Positions 25,854-34,679 of a stretch of DNA of 64,000 nucleotides are shown here, in pieces. Numbering within the stretch: position 1 is the stretch's first letter; the number at the start of each line of letters is the position of its first letter. The translations under genes were made by a program, and so were the position numbers. The stretch lies in contig NZ_CP147737.1 of NCBI RefSeq assembly GCF_037265215.1, positions 4,310,001 through 4,374,000 on the forward strand. Direction: 5' to 3'. The notes beneath the pieces are model-generated. The model was given only the letters and a program-made list of their open reading frames with translations. It did not search any database and was not told the DNA's origin. The DNA is from Xenorhabdus griffiniae. Lineage in GTDB: Bacteria > Pseudomonadota > Gammaproteobacteria > Enterobacterales > Enterobacteriaceae.

Positions 25854-28172
25854 TTATACAATGCGCTGAGGTTCAAATTCATTCTGTTCAGTAAGAGATA
25901 ATGTCACCGGTACAGATTTTGAAGTTGGCGTACCTGTGCCATCACCAACACTTTCCATTGGAACTAATGGGTTAGTTTCAGGGTAATAAGCAGCAAGATT
26001 CCCGCGCGGAATGGCATAAGGCACTAACTTAAAGCCGGAAACTTTACGCTCAATACCGTCATTCCATACTGTTTCAATATCGACCAAATCACCAGCCTGA
26101 TATCCCAATTGCGCAATATCTTCTGGATTCATAAACAACACTTCCCGCTGACCATAAACTCCACGATAACGATCATCCAACCCATAAATCGTGGTGTTAT
26201 ATTGATCGTGTGAACGCAAGGTTTGCAAAGTGAAAGGAACATCAGCACCTTCAATTTGTGGGAACAGCGTTTTCGGCAGTGGTGCATGACTGAATTCGGC
26301 TTTTTTGCTCGGCGTCGCAAAACGTAATTCAGCCGCCGCATTGCCAAGATAGAAACCACCAGCGTGTTCACATTTTTTATTAAAATTATCAAACCCAGGA
26401 ATGGTCGCTGCAATATGATCGCGGATTTTATTGTAATCTCCCGCTAATTCCAGCCAGTTAATAGTTGTGGTATTACCGACTGTCGCATTAGCAATACCGG
26501 CAATAATCGCTGTTTCAGAACGCTGGCTATCAAATAATGGCTTATTTACGCCCTCTGAGGCATGGACCATGCTGAAAGAGTCTTCTACGGTCACAAACTG
26601 TGCACCTGTGGCCTGAATATCTCGCTCGGTGCGTCCTAATGTCGGCAGAATCAATGCGCCTTTTTTACCGGTAATAAGATGACTCCGGTTTAATTTTGTG
26701 CTGATGTGTACCGTCAAATCACAGTGCCTAAGCGCTTCTTCTGTTCGCGGACTATCTGGTGCCGCTGCCGCAAGGTTTCCACCCAGCGCGATCAAAACCT
26801 TAACTTCATCACGCAACATGGCACTCAACGCTTCCACGACATGATGACCATGAGCACGAGGTGGTTCGAAACCAAAATGAGCAGCCATGCTATCCAAAAA
26901 AAGTTTGGCCGGTTTTTCATTAATTCCCATCGTCCGGTTACCCTGTACATTACTGTGTCCACGTACCGGACAAAGTCCTGCCCCCGATTTACCCAATTGT
27001 CCAAAAAGCAATTGAAGGTTAACGATTTCACGCACCGTAACCAAAGAGTGTTTGTGTTGAGTTATCCCCATTGCCCAAGTACAAATGACGCGTTCGGCAT
27101 TCTGATAAATAGCAGCCGCTTCACGCAATTGTGCTTCAGTCAATCCCGATTGATCTTCAATCAATGACCACTCAGTTGCTGCAACACGTTGCAAATAAGC
27201 ATCCACTCCGTTGGTGTAAGTTGCGATAAATGCCAGATCAAAAATACCTGATTTGCCTTCACTCAACAGGGCATTATGGGTCTCTAAAAGTGCTTTGACT
27301 ATCCCTCGCACCGCAGCCATATCGCCACCCAATTTGGGCTGATAGTAACGGTGGCTAATTTCCCCAGCCATTGGGGTAATCACTTCAAGCGGTTTTTGTG
27401 GATCAGCGAAACGTTCCAATCCGCGCTCACACAAGGTATTAAAAGTGACGATGCGTGCTCCACGTTCAGCAGCCTGTCGTAAGCTATGCAGCATTCGTGG
27501 GTGATTTGTTCCTGGGTTTTGACCAAATATAAAAATGGCATCGGCGTGATCAAAATCTTGCAGCCGGATGGTGCCTTTCCCAACACCTAAGCTTGCCAAC
27601 ATACCGGAACCGCTGGCTTCATGGCACATATTAGAGCAATCCGGGAAGTTGTTGGTTCCCACTACACGACCAAACAACTGGTACAACCATGAAGCCTCAT
27701 TACTGGCGCGCCCTGAAGTGTATAGCTCAAGCTGATTAGGGTTATCCATCGCCTTAATGTGGTTGGCAATCAGGGTAAAAGCATCATCCCAACTGATCGG
27801 CTCATAATGATCCGTCTGCGGGTTATAGCTCATCGGTTCAATCACTCTTCCCTGGTATTCAAGGAAATAATCACTTTGTTGGTAAAGTTGACTAACGCTA
27901 TGGGTTGCGAAGAATTTTCGATCAACATACCGACGAGTTGCTTCCCAAGTAACTGCCTTGGCACCGTTTTCACAAAAACTAAACAAGCTTTTGTTGTCAT
28001 CTCCCCATGCGCATCCGGGGCAATCAAACCCCTTGGGTTTATTCATGCGCATCAGGTTAACCATATTTTTCAGTGCTTGTTTACTATCAAAGACAAAACG
28101 GGTTGTTGCCTCCAGTGAACCCCAACCACCAGCTGCCGCATGGTAAGGTTTTATTTTTGACTTGAATTTCAT
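25854..28172 (-). CDS. FdhF/YdeP-family molybdopterin oxidoreductase
   Basis: A 772-residue molybdopterin enzyme of the YdeP type, related to formate dehydrogenase H. The N-terminal FDCPGCAWGDDN keeps a CxxC, but the full four-cysteine cluster motif of classical formate dehydrogenases is not obvious. The bis-MGD-binding blocks include FIFGQNPGTNHPRML and ALGGNLAAAAPD. Cys in NMCHEASG occupies the region where FdhF carries selenocysteine. YdeP in E. coli is linked with acid resistance, but its reaction is unknown. No fdhD or electron-transfer subunit is adjacent. It faces leftward inside the region that splits pyrB from pyrI. Confidence 0.85.
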   Translation of the reverse strand: MKFKSKIKPYHAAAGGWGSLEATTRFVFDSKQALKNMVNLMRMNKPKGFDCPGCAWGDDNKSLFSFCENGAKAVTWEATRRYVDRKFFATHSVSQLYQQSDYFLEYQGRVIEPMSYNPQTDHYEPISWDDAFTLIANHIKAMDNPNQLELYTSGRASNEASWLYQLFGRVVGTNNFPDCSNMCHEASGSGMLASLGVGKGTIRLQDFDHADAIFIFGQNPGTNHPRMLHSLRQAAERGARIVTFNTLCERGLERFADPQKPLEVITPMAGEISHRYYQPKLGGDMAAVRGIVKALLETHNALLSEGKSGIFDLAFIATYTNGVDAYLQRVAATEWSLIEDQSGLTEAQLREAAAIYQNAERVICTWAMGITQHKHSLVTVREIVNLQLLFGQLGKSGAGLCPVRGHSNVQGNRTMGINEKPAKLFLDSMAAHFGFEPPRAHGHHVVEALSAMLRDEVKVLIALGGNLAAAAPDSPRTEEALRHCDLTVHISTKLNRSHLITGKKGALILPTLGRTERDIQATGAQFVTVEDSFSMVHASEGVNKPLFDSQRSETAIIAGIANATVGNTTTINWLELAGDYNKIRDHIAATIPGFDNFNKKCEHAGGFYLGNAAAELRFATPSKKAEFSHAPLPKTLFPQIEGADVPFTLQTLRSHDQYNTTIYGLDDRYRGVYGQREVLFMNPEDIAQLGYQAGDLVDIETVWNDGIERKVSGFKLVPYAIPRGNLAAYYPETNPLVPMESVGDGTGTPTSKSVPVTLSLTEQNEFEPQRIV

Positions 28173-29126
28173 AAAAATCTCTATTTTTTATGTCGTGACC
28201 AACACGATCAGGCCACATATTTACAGGTGAACCAATAACATCGATTTCATTCATTGGCGGCTTACCACCGATGTGATCATACTCCTATCTGCCCATTGTG
28301 ATAATTATTTCCGTGGTTATATCACGAAAAAACCGAACTATTTGCCAAGTATACAGGCACTATTGCTAGTGCCCTTGATGCCATTAAGATCAAAAATTAG
28401 TGCTGAACGTATCAAAGTTATCGGCTTTAACAAATTTGGCAGCGTTAAGCATCTCTTTACCATCTTTGTCTTCACTTAGTTCATTGTTATTGAAAGTAAT
28501 TTTCATCACATCCTGAATCTTACCTTTACCATCAATATAACCTTGAGACAGAAGATACTGGAAAATCTCTTCTGATTTATTCGCTCCACTGATGCCGTGA
28601 ATCCTCCTACATAATAGATTCACTAAAACAGGGCAATAGCTTGATAAACAAGGGATTAGGAAAGTATCGAGTGGAATGAAGATTGCACACTATCTCACTT
28701 TTTAAGCTGGGTATTTGGTGAGAATCAGGCACAAAAAAATAGTAATGAAATTGGCTTAACAATTACCACCAACTATTGAAATGTCATATGCATCACAACA
28801 CATAACAAAAATAAATGAAATACTCTATTATGTGATATTTATTTAACGTGTAGAATTAATATAAAATCCATTTACGACAAACAACTAAACATTAACATGA
28901 AAATTGCCATTATTAAATTAAACAAATAAATTACTATATTCACTCCCATTCTCCCTACAATGAACATTTAAAAACAACCAACAATGCATCCAATAGATAA
29001 GAATAAATCGCTATACAAAACTTGTAACACAGGTATTATTATTATTTATATAGAAGTTCACAGTTATAGCTAATGATATTTTTTCCAGCTTTAACATGAA
29101 TAAACTACAAATTAGGAGAAAATAAA
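28173..29126. other. AT-rich region with only a doubtful short gene
   Basis: About 950 bases. Apart from the short minus-strand frame at 28390-28623, listed separately, I see no gene, repeat or RNA. The strip from 28700 to 29100 is extremely AT-rich, as is common in acquired DNA. Confidence 0.5.
28390..28623 (-). CDS. Short hypothetical protein or gene fragment
   Basis: A 77-residue frame ending KADNFDTFSTNF. The best ribosome-binding site, TAGGAGG, lies inside the frame rather than before its ATG and is followed after about ten bases by ATC, not ATG; reading from there would give a ~68-residue SGANKSEEIFQYLLSQGYID protein. This looks like either a gene with a non-standard or mutated start or the tail of a larger lost gene. 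I do not recognise the family. Confidence 0.3.
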   Translation of the reverse strand: MNLLCRRIHGISGANKSEEIFQYLLSQGYIDGKGKIQDVMKITFNNNELSEDKDGKEMLNAAKFVKADNFDTFSTNF

Positions 29127-29881
29127 ATGCCATTCCATGAGCCTTTTACAAAAAAATAAAAATTGGAGATCTAATTTACGGATTGCATCCAGAAAGAATA
29201 AAATATTTAAAACACTACGAACCATTTAAAAGTATCATCCCAGCTAAAAGCACTAATGGCTTTGAATGTGTTGATAAAGTTAATTACTTTCACTTTCGAC
29301 CAATATTCATAGATAATTACGTTCTCCCACAGGAAAAACCTCGACGAAAGGGAGAATCACCAAAGGAGATAGAAGAATATGAAGACCGCTATTCCATCTG
29401 GAAACGCGATTCGGACAACATGAAATCGTCGAAACACTACCCCTACCAAAAAAGCTTTACCTCATATGGTAATAACCATAAAAAATATAATACTGCATTT
29501 AGCGAAACACTAACAAAAGAAGGGATTGGTAAATTATTTTCACGAAAATGTAAGGCAGGATTATCTTGGATAACCATGAGCAATAGTAATAATGATATAG
29601 TTAAAAATAATACGATACATTTTATTCTTGATAATATAGATATGTGGTATGTAACAACGAAATCAAACTATCGTCAAGATAGACCTGATGTAACTGCAAC
29701 AGAATTGAGGTGGATCTATAGAAACAGGGAAAATCCTAACGTGCAAGAAAAAATACAGTTTTGGCTGAATGGTCACCCCACTCTACCACCTTGGGAAAAT
29801 GAAAAAGGAAAAGAAATATGGAAACTATATACACCAAAGTCTGAAATTGAAGAGGCTTTTAACGCTAACTTACAGCTATAG
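29127..29881 (+). pseudogene. Hypothetical protein gene, frameshifted in a seven-A run near the start
   Basis: AGGAG 8 bases before an ATG at 29127 starts MPFHEPFTKK, then TAA at 29157 stops it. The A7 run at 29150-29156 just before the stop would, with one more A or a -1 slip, join the frame KIGDLIYGL and the long open frame that runs from 29183 (TTG) to 29881. The joined product would be about 251 residues, basic and aromatic-rich, with WIYRNRENPNVQEKIQFWL near the C-terminus. I do not recognise the family. It may be an inactivated gene, a phase-variable gene, or one using slippage. Codon use is as AT-rich as its surroundings. Confidence 0.5.
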
Positions 29882-29938
29882 ATTGATATTTCTAATGCAT
29901 ATAGAAAAAATTTATTTGGGTGAATAATTTTGTTAACC

Positions 29939-30098
29939 TCAGCTTCGTTTAAAAATAGCGATATCATTATCCCGTAGATTCAAGCTCGGTTTTTTAGGCT
30001 GGAAGGTATAGGCAATAAGGCCTGCGGCGATTTCCATTTCCAGCAGAAAACCGAGCTGACTACGACGTCTGATCATGTATTCAAATCGTTGATCGTCC
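29939..30098 (-). other. Unidentified coding-like tail next to the IS remnant
   Basis: On the minus strand the frame RRRSQLGFLLEMEIAAGLIA to NDIAIFKRS and stop is open beyond the transposase end. It could be the 3' tail of a disrupted gene, but I cannot name it and it has no start of its own. Confidence 0.25.
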
Positions 30099-30392
30099 TC
30101 AAACATAATATTCACGTTCAATGAAAGTGCCGATGATTTTGTCATGCATTTCAGGTGATTTTGAATAACCGAGTGTTTTACGGTTCAGGCGCTTTATTCG
30201 GTTACGTAAAGCTAAGTTTTCGCGTTCGATACGTTGAGTAAAATATTGTCCAACCAGATGGTTGGCGGAAGGCAGTCAATTATAGGCTCGGTAATTATCA
30301 GTACACCAAAAGGCTATCTTGAATTTAGACAGTTTTTTCAATAACTTTTTCAACGTTTTCTTGTTTCGTCTACCAAAAGCATGCGCGAGTTA
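30099..30392 (-). pseudogene. IS1-family transposase (InsB-like) C-terminal remnant
   Basis: Reading leftward, the frame gives HAFGRRNKKTLKKLL, FWCTDNYRAYN, a TGA stop at 30276-30278, then QYFTQRIERENLALRNRIK and IGTFIEREYYV. These are characteristic blocks of the IS1-family transposase catalytic and C-terminal parts. An in-frame TAA at 30390-30392 precedes it, and the N-terminal part and InsA are missing. So it is a dead fragment. It lies about 100 bases before pyrI, at the right end of the DNA separating pyrB from pyrI. Confidence 0.8.
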
Positions 30393-30469
30393 AATCGTCT
30401 TTTATATTCAAAAAGTAATCAGGTGAAATGCCAAATCGTCTATGACAAAATAAGCCGACCCTAATATCT

Positions 30470-30515
30470 GGAGGAGGAATACCGAGACGGTATTCATGAC
30501 ACAACATGACGCAAG
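30470..30515 (+). promoter_or_regulatory. Unusual start region of pyrI: SD in a hairpin plus duplicated start
   Basis: GGAGG at 30473-30477 runs into an 8-bp hairpin, GAATACCG AGA CGGTATTC (30477-30495). Next come two near-identical decamers, ATGACACAAC (30496) and ATGACGCAAG (30506). The second ATG starts pyrI; the first is in another frame and ends after 15 codons. The pyrI ATG has no SD at normal spacing unless the hairpin forms and brings GGAGG closer. Confidence 0.55.
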
Positions 30516-30970
30516 ACCATCAACTACAAGTAGAAGCCATTAAATGTGGCACAGTTATCGATCACATCCCAGCTCATGTCGGCTTTAAGTTATTGTCACT
30601 GTTCAAACTCACCGAAACAGACCAGCGCATTACGATTGGCCTGAATCTACCTTCCAACCATTTGGGTAAAAAGGATCTGATCAAGATTGAAAACACCTTT
30701 CTGACAGAACAACAGGCAAACCAACTCGCCATGTATGCACCCAATGCCACAATCAATAACATTGAAAATTACGTTGTCGTCAAAAAAATGCCAATCAACT
30801 TGCCAGACCAGATCGACAGTGTTCTTGTCTGCCCAAACAGTAATTGCATCAGCCATAACGAACCTGTCGACAGCAGCTTCTATGTTATGTCAGAAAAAGA
30901 CGATGTGGTGTTACGCTGTAAGTACTGTGAGAAAGAATTTGATCGTCAAGCCGTTATCGATAACGATTAA
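30506..30970 (+). CDS. pyrI: Aspartate carbamoyltransferase regulatory subunit
   Basis: A 154-residue PyrI close to E. coli: [20 protein letters not shown] at the allosteric nucleotide domain and the zinc site [15 protein letters not shown] (four cysteines). It binds CTP/ATP and imposes feedback control on PyrB. All key residues are kept, so it appears functional although 9.8 kb away from pyrB. What transcribes it now is unclear: upstream are only an IS1 remnant and a frameshifted gene. Confidence 0.96.
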   Translation: MTQDHQLQVEAIKCGTVIDHIPAHVGFKLLSLFKLTETDQRITIGLNLPSNHLGKKDLIKIENTFLTEQQANQLAMYAPNATINNIENYVVVKKMPINLPDQIDSVLVCPNSNCISHNEPVDSSFYVMSEKDDVVLRCKYCEKEFDRQAVIDND

Positions 30971-31108
30971 CCGCCGATTCAAATAATCTATCTGCTGCCA
31001 GTTCAGGTAATCTGTAAGAATGTCCTGTATCAATTGATGCGGGACAAAGGATCACTATAATGGCAATCCAGAAAATTTTTCCATTTAGATGTCAAACAGG
31101 AGTTTCTA

Positions 31109-31495
31109 ATGTCACGTTCTATCCATACCGAAAATGCTCCAGCAGCCATCGGCCCTTATGTTCAAGGCGTTGATCTGGGCAGCATGGTTATCACTTCCGG
31201 CCAGATCCCTGTTGATCCAAAAACCGGTGCTATCCCTGAAGAAGTCACTGCTCAAGCCCGCCAATCTTTGGAAAACGTTAAAGCGATTATTGAACAATCT
31301 GGCTTAAAAGTGGCTGATATCGTAAAAACCACGGTGTTTGTTAAAGATCTGAATGACTTTGCTGCCGTGAACGCAACTTACGAAGCGTTCTTCGCTGAAC
31401 ACAATGCGCCATTCCCTGCCCGTTCATGTGTTGAAGTTGCCCGTCTGCCAAAAGACGTGAAAATCGAAATCGAAGCTATCGCTGTTCGTCGCTAA
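31109..31495 (+). CDS. ridA: 2-iminobutanoate/2-iminopropanoate deaminase
   Basis: A 128-residue RidA/YjgF protein that hydrolyses reactive enamine/imine intermediates formed by PLP enzymes. The signature SCVEVARLPKDVKIEIEAIA carries the substrate arginine in the preceding PARS. AGGAG precedes the ATG. It follows pyrI as in E. coli, confirming that this is the original pyrBI-ridA locus. Confidence 0.96.
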   Translation: MSRSIHTENAPAAIGPYVQGVDLGSMVITSGQIPVDPKTGAIPEEVTAQARQSLENVKAIIEQSGLKVADIVKTTVFVKDLNDFAAVNATYEAFFAEHNAPFPARSCVEVARLPKDVKIEIEAIAVRR

Positions 31496-31511
31496 TTTGC
31501 CGTTTTTCCAG

Positions 31512-31534
31512 CCCTGATCACTTCGGTATCAGGG
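31512..31534 (+). terminator. Hairpin after ridA
   Basis: Stem CCCTGAT/ATCAGGG, 17 bases past the stop. The following TTGATATT is a poor U tract. Confidence 0.5.
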
Positions 31535-31608
31535 TTGATATTCCCATCTGGTTTTCCTCTTTTTCTTTGTCTTAGATCAACTTCTTCGGTTGTATATTGA
31601 CGCATAAA

Positions 31609-31654
31609 ATCTACATATTGTGCTTTAATATAATAAACACACTATATATAGTAT
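31609..31654 (+). promoter_or_regulatory. Putative tandem NrdR boxes before nrdD
   Basis: ACACTATATATAGTAT at 31639-31654 is a near-perfect NrdR box. ATCTACATATTGTGCT at 31609-31624 is a weaker one, offset by 30 bases, close to the spacing seen in other nrd promoters. NrdR represses ribonucleotide reductase genes when dATP is bound. Confidence 0.6.
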
Positions 31655-31739
31655 TTATACACAAAATTATCCACATCAATAACAGAAAGTGAGACGTCCT
31701 CTCATTTTTGCTGTGGATAACATATTGAGGTGCCATATT

Positions 31740-33668
31740 GTGAAAATGGTTGTGACGCAACAGGGTGACATGAGTAAGGGCAATACCTGTGAACAGGCAT
31801 CCCATACATGGCATGATCGGTTAGATCAAGAAATTCGGGGCCTGATCGAGCAAAGCAATTTCTCTCTTCTCAATGAAAATGCCAATAAAGACAGTAAGGT
31901 TATTCCAACCCAGCGTGACTTATTGGCGGGAATTGTCGCCCGACAATATGCGAAGCAGCATATGCTACCGCATGATGTTGTACAGGCACACGATAGAGGA
32001 GAAATTCACTATCATGATCTGGATTACGCCCCGTTTTTTCCTATGTTCAACTGTATGCTGATCGATTTGCAGGGTATGTTGACTAACGGTTTTAAAATGG
32101 GCAATGCGGAAATTGAACCGCCCAAATCCATATCTACCGCCACTGCGGTCACTGCCCAGATTATCGCGCAAGTTGCCAGCCACATTTATGGCGGTACAAC
32201 CATTAATCGCATCGATGAAGTCCTCGCCCCTTTTGTGAAAGCCAGTTATGACAAGCATCTGGCGATTGCCAAAGAGTGGAATATTGCCGATCAAGTTGCC
32301 TATGCAGAAGCCCGCACAGAAAAAGAGTGTTATGACGCTTTCCAGTCCCTGGAATATGAAGTCAATACACTGCATACCGCCAATGGACAAACGCCGTTTG
32401 TTACTTTCGGCTTCGGCTTGGGAACAACCAAAGAAGCCCGTTTGATCCAAATCTCAATTTTGCGCAACCGCATTGCGGGTTTGGGAAAAAACCGCAAGAC
32501 CGCCGTTTTCCCCAAGCTGGTTTTTGCCATTCGTGATGGATTGAATCACCGGTTTGGTGATCCCCACTATGACATTAAATTGCTGGCCCTGGAATGTGCC
32601 AGTAAACGCATGTATCCCGATATTCTCAATTATGATCAAGTGATTAAAGTAACGGGATCATTTAAAACCCCAATGGGTTGCCGCAGTTTTCTCAGCGTTT
32701 ATGAGGAAAACGGTCAGCAAATTCATGAAGGGCGTAATAATTTGGGTGTCATCAGCCTGAACCTTCCCCGCATTGCGCTCGAAGCCAAGGGTAATGAAGC
32801 TGATTTTTGGCAAATTTTAGATCAACGCTTGTTACTCGCTAAAAAAGCACTGATGACCCGAATTGCTCGCCTCGAAAAGACCAAGGCTCGCGTTGCCCCG
32901 ATCCTCTATATGGAAGGGGCTTGTGGTGTACGCCTGAAAGCAGATGACAATATTGCCGATATTTTCAAGCAAGGCCGTGCTTCTATCTCATTGGGCTATA
33001 TCGGTATTCATGAAACGATAAATGCGTTATATGGCAATCACATTCATCTGTTTGATGATAAGCAGCGCCAGCAGAAAGCCATTGCGATGGTTAAACACTT
33101 ACGTAAGGCCGTCGATCTGTGGAGGCAGCAGACGGGTTATGGGTTTAGTTTGTACAGTACACCAAGCGAGAATTTATGTGACCGCTTTTGCCGTTTGGAT
33201 ACCACTGAGTTTGGCGTAATCCAAGGTGTCACCGATAAGGGCTATTACACCAACAGCTTCCATCTGGATGTGGAAAAGAAGGTCAATCCCTACGATAAGC
33301 TGGACTTTGAAGCACCCTATCCACCATTGGCAAACGGTGGTTTTATTTGCTATGGCGAGTATCCCAACCTGCAACATAATTTGAAAGCATTAGAAGATGT
33401 CTGGGATTACAGTTATTCACGTGTGCCTTACTATGGCACCAATACGCCCATTGATGAGTGTTACCGATGCGGCTTTACCGGAGAATTTTCCTGTACCAGC
33501 AAAGGATTCACCTGCCCCCAATGCAAAAACCATGATCCAGCTCAGGTTTCAGTTACTCGCCGTGTTTGTGGCTACCTTGGCAGCCCGGATGCTCGTCCAT
33601 TCAATGCAGGTAAACAGGAAGAAGTGAAACGCCGTGTGAAACATCTCAGCAATGGACAGATAGGTTGA
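31740..33668 (+). CDS. nrdD: Anaerobic ribonucleoside-triphosphate reductase lacking the N-terminal ATP-cone
   Basis: About 640 residues; the catalytic part matches E. coli NrdD (712) throughout, from LDQEIRGLIEQ to the C-terminus. The glycyl-radical motif RRVCGYLGSPDARPFNAGK and the zinc site CYRCGF..CPQC are intact. Missing are about 85 N-terminal residues that form the ATP-cone, which mediates shut-off by dATP; only ~25 unrelated residues precede the core. I chose the GTG at 31740 because GAGGTG lies 8 bases upstream; ATG at 31746 is the alternative. It makes dNTPs anaerobically, activated by NrdG encoded 4 bases downstream. Confidence 0.93.
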   Translation: MKMVVTQQGDMSKGNTCEQASHTWHDRLDQEIRGLIEQSNFSLLNENANKDSKVIPTQRDLLAGIVARQYAKQHMLPHDVVQAHDRGEIHYHDLDYAPFFPMFNCMLIDLQGMLTNGFKMGNAEIEPPKSISTATAVTAQIIAQVASHIYGGTTINRIDEVLAPFVKASYDKHLAIAKEWNIADQVAYAEARTEKECYDAFQSLEYEVNTLHTANGQTPFVTFGFGLGTTKEARLIQISILRNRIAGLGKNRKTAVFPKLVFAIRDGLNHRFGDPHYDIKLLALECASKRMYPDILNYDQVIKVTGSFKTPMGCRSFLSVYEENGQQIHEGRNNLGVISLNLPRIALEAKGNEADFWQILDQRLLLAKKALMTRIARLEKTKARVAPILYMEGACGVRLKADDNIADIFKQGRASISLGYIGIHETINALYGNHIHLFDDKQRQQKAIAMVKHLRKAVDLWRQQTGYGFSLYSTPSENLCDRFCRLDTTEFGVIQGVTDKGYYTNSFHLDVEKKVNPYDKLDFEAPYPPLANGGFICYGEYPNLQHNLKALEDVWDYSYSRVPYYGTNTPIDECYRCGFTGEFSCTSKGFTCPQCKNHDPAQVSVTRRVCGYLGSPDARPFNAGKQEEVKRRVKHLSNGQIG

Positions 33669-33672
33669 TAGC

Positions 33673-34134
33673 ATGAATTATCATCAATATTATCCAGTTG
33701 ATGTGGTAAATGGTCCCGGAACCCGCTGTACGCTGTTCGTGTCAGGTTGTTTGCATCAATGCCGTGGCTGCTACAATCAAAATACATGGCGAGTCGATTC
33801 AGGGCTGCCTTTTACGCAAGCAACCGAAGATCAGATCATCGCCGACCTAAAAGATCACCGCATTAAACGGCAAGGTCTGTCACTGTCTGGCGGCGATCCG
33901 CTGCATCCTCATAATGTTCGCCGCATACTGCAACTGGTTAAACGTGTACGGGAAGAATGCCCAGATAAGGATATCTGGCTATGGACAGGTTATGTCCTCA
34001 ATGAATTAAGTGGAATTCAACAAGAAGTGATCAGTTACGTTCATGCGGTTGTGGATGGGAAGTTTGAACAAGCGCTGTATGATCCCACGTTAATTTGGCG
34101 AGGCAGCCATAACCAGGTCATCCACTATTTTTAA
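33673..34134 (+). CDS. nrdG: Anaerobic ribonucleotide reductase activating protein
   Basis: A 153-residue radical-SAM activase (E. coli 154). The cluster motif CLHQCRGC is CxxxCxxC, and the SAM-binding GGDPL follows. It creates the glycyl radical on NrdD. It starts 4 bases after nrdD. Its stop overlaps that of convergent yhbP in a TTAA shared by both. Confidence 0.96.
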   Translation: MNYHQYYPVDVVNGPGTRCTLFVSGCLHQCRGCYNQNTWRVDSGLPFTQATEDQIIADLKDHRIKRQGLSLSGGDPLHPHNVRRILQLVKRVREECPDKDIWLWTGYVLNELSGIQQEVISYVHAVVDGKFEQALYDPTLIWRGSHNQVIHYF

Positions 34135-34562
34135 CGCTGCCAATGCAATTTTTTGCCAAACCCGAGGGTGTTATTCACCATTTTGATTTCATTGATATTG
34201 AGCTGCCAAATTGGGGATTTGGCCGTCAAAGCGATAGGAAAACGGCGGCAATAACGTGCTCTGGCGATGGTTTCTGCTTCACCTGTCAATGAAATCACTT
34301 CACCCCGAAATTGAACACCTTTAATTTGGGCGATATTGCGGGTTTGGCCGGCAACAGTGCCTGCAACGATGGGATTATTTTGCATCATCTGACCGTGGCG
34401 TGTATCGGATTCCGTCATAAACCAGAATGCCATGCTAGCCGCATCAAAGACATAAAAGCAGCTCGCACACCATAAATCCTGAGCTGAATACGTGCAAAGA
34501 GTGAATACATGTTGTTTGGCAAGATATTGACGAATTATTAAAATTTCTTTATTTAAATCCAT
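34131..34562 (-). CDS. yhbP: YhbP-family FMN-binding split-barrel protein
   Basis: 143 residues from the ATG at 34562 (MDLNKEILIIRQYLAKQHVF), where similarity to E. coli YhbP begins; the frame is open 28 codons further but TGGA lies at proper distance here. Family blocks are LWCASCFYVFD, GTVAGQTRNIAQIKGVQFRG and the tail NTLGFGKKLHW. The fold is that of pyridoxamine-phosphate-oxidase-like proteins; no biochemical function is established. Confidence 0.88.
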   Translation of the reverse strand: MDLNKEILIIRQYLAKQHVFTLCTYSAQDLWCASCFYVFDAASMAFWFMTESDTRHGQMMQNNPIVAGTVAGQTRNIAQIKGVQFRGEVISLTGEAETIARARYCRRFPIALTAKSPIWQLNINEIKMVNNTLGFGKKLHWQR

Positions 34563-34679
34563 ATATTTCCACGCCGTTATTTTATTCAAGTCATAACAGA
34601 ACACGACTGGCACCTTATCCAGTGACGTGTTCTGAATTTGACTCAATAAACCCTGAGATTTGTATAGGAACTCTATAAA

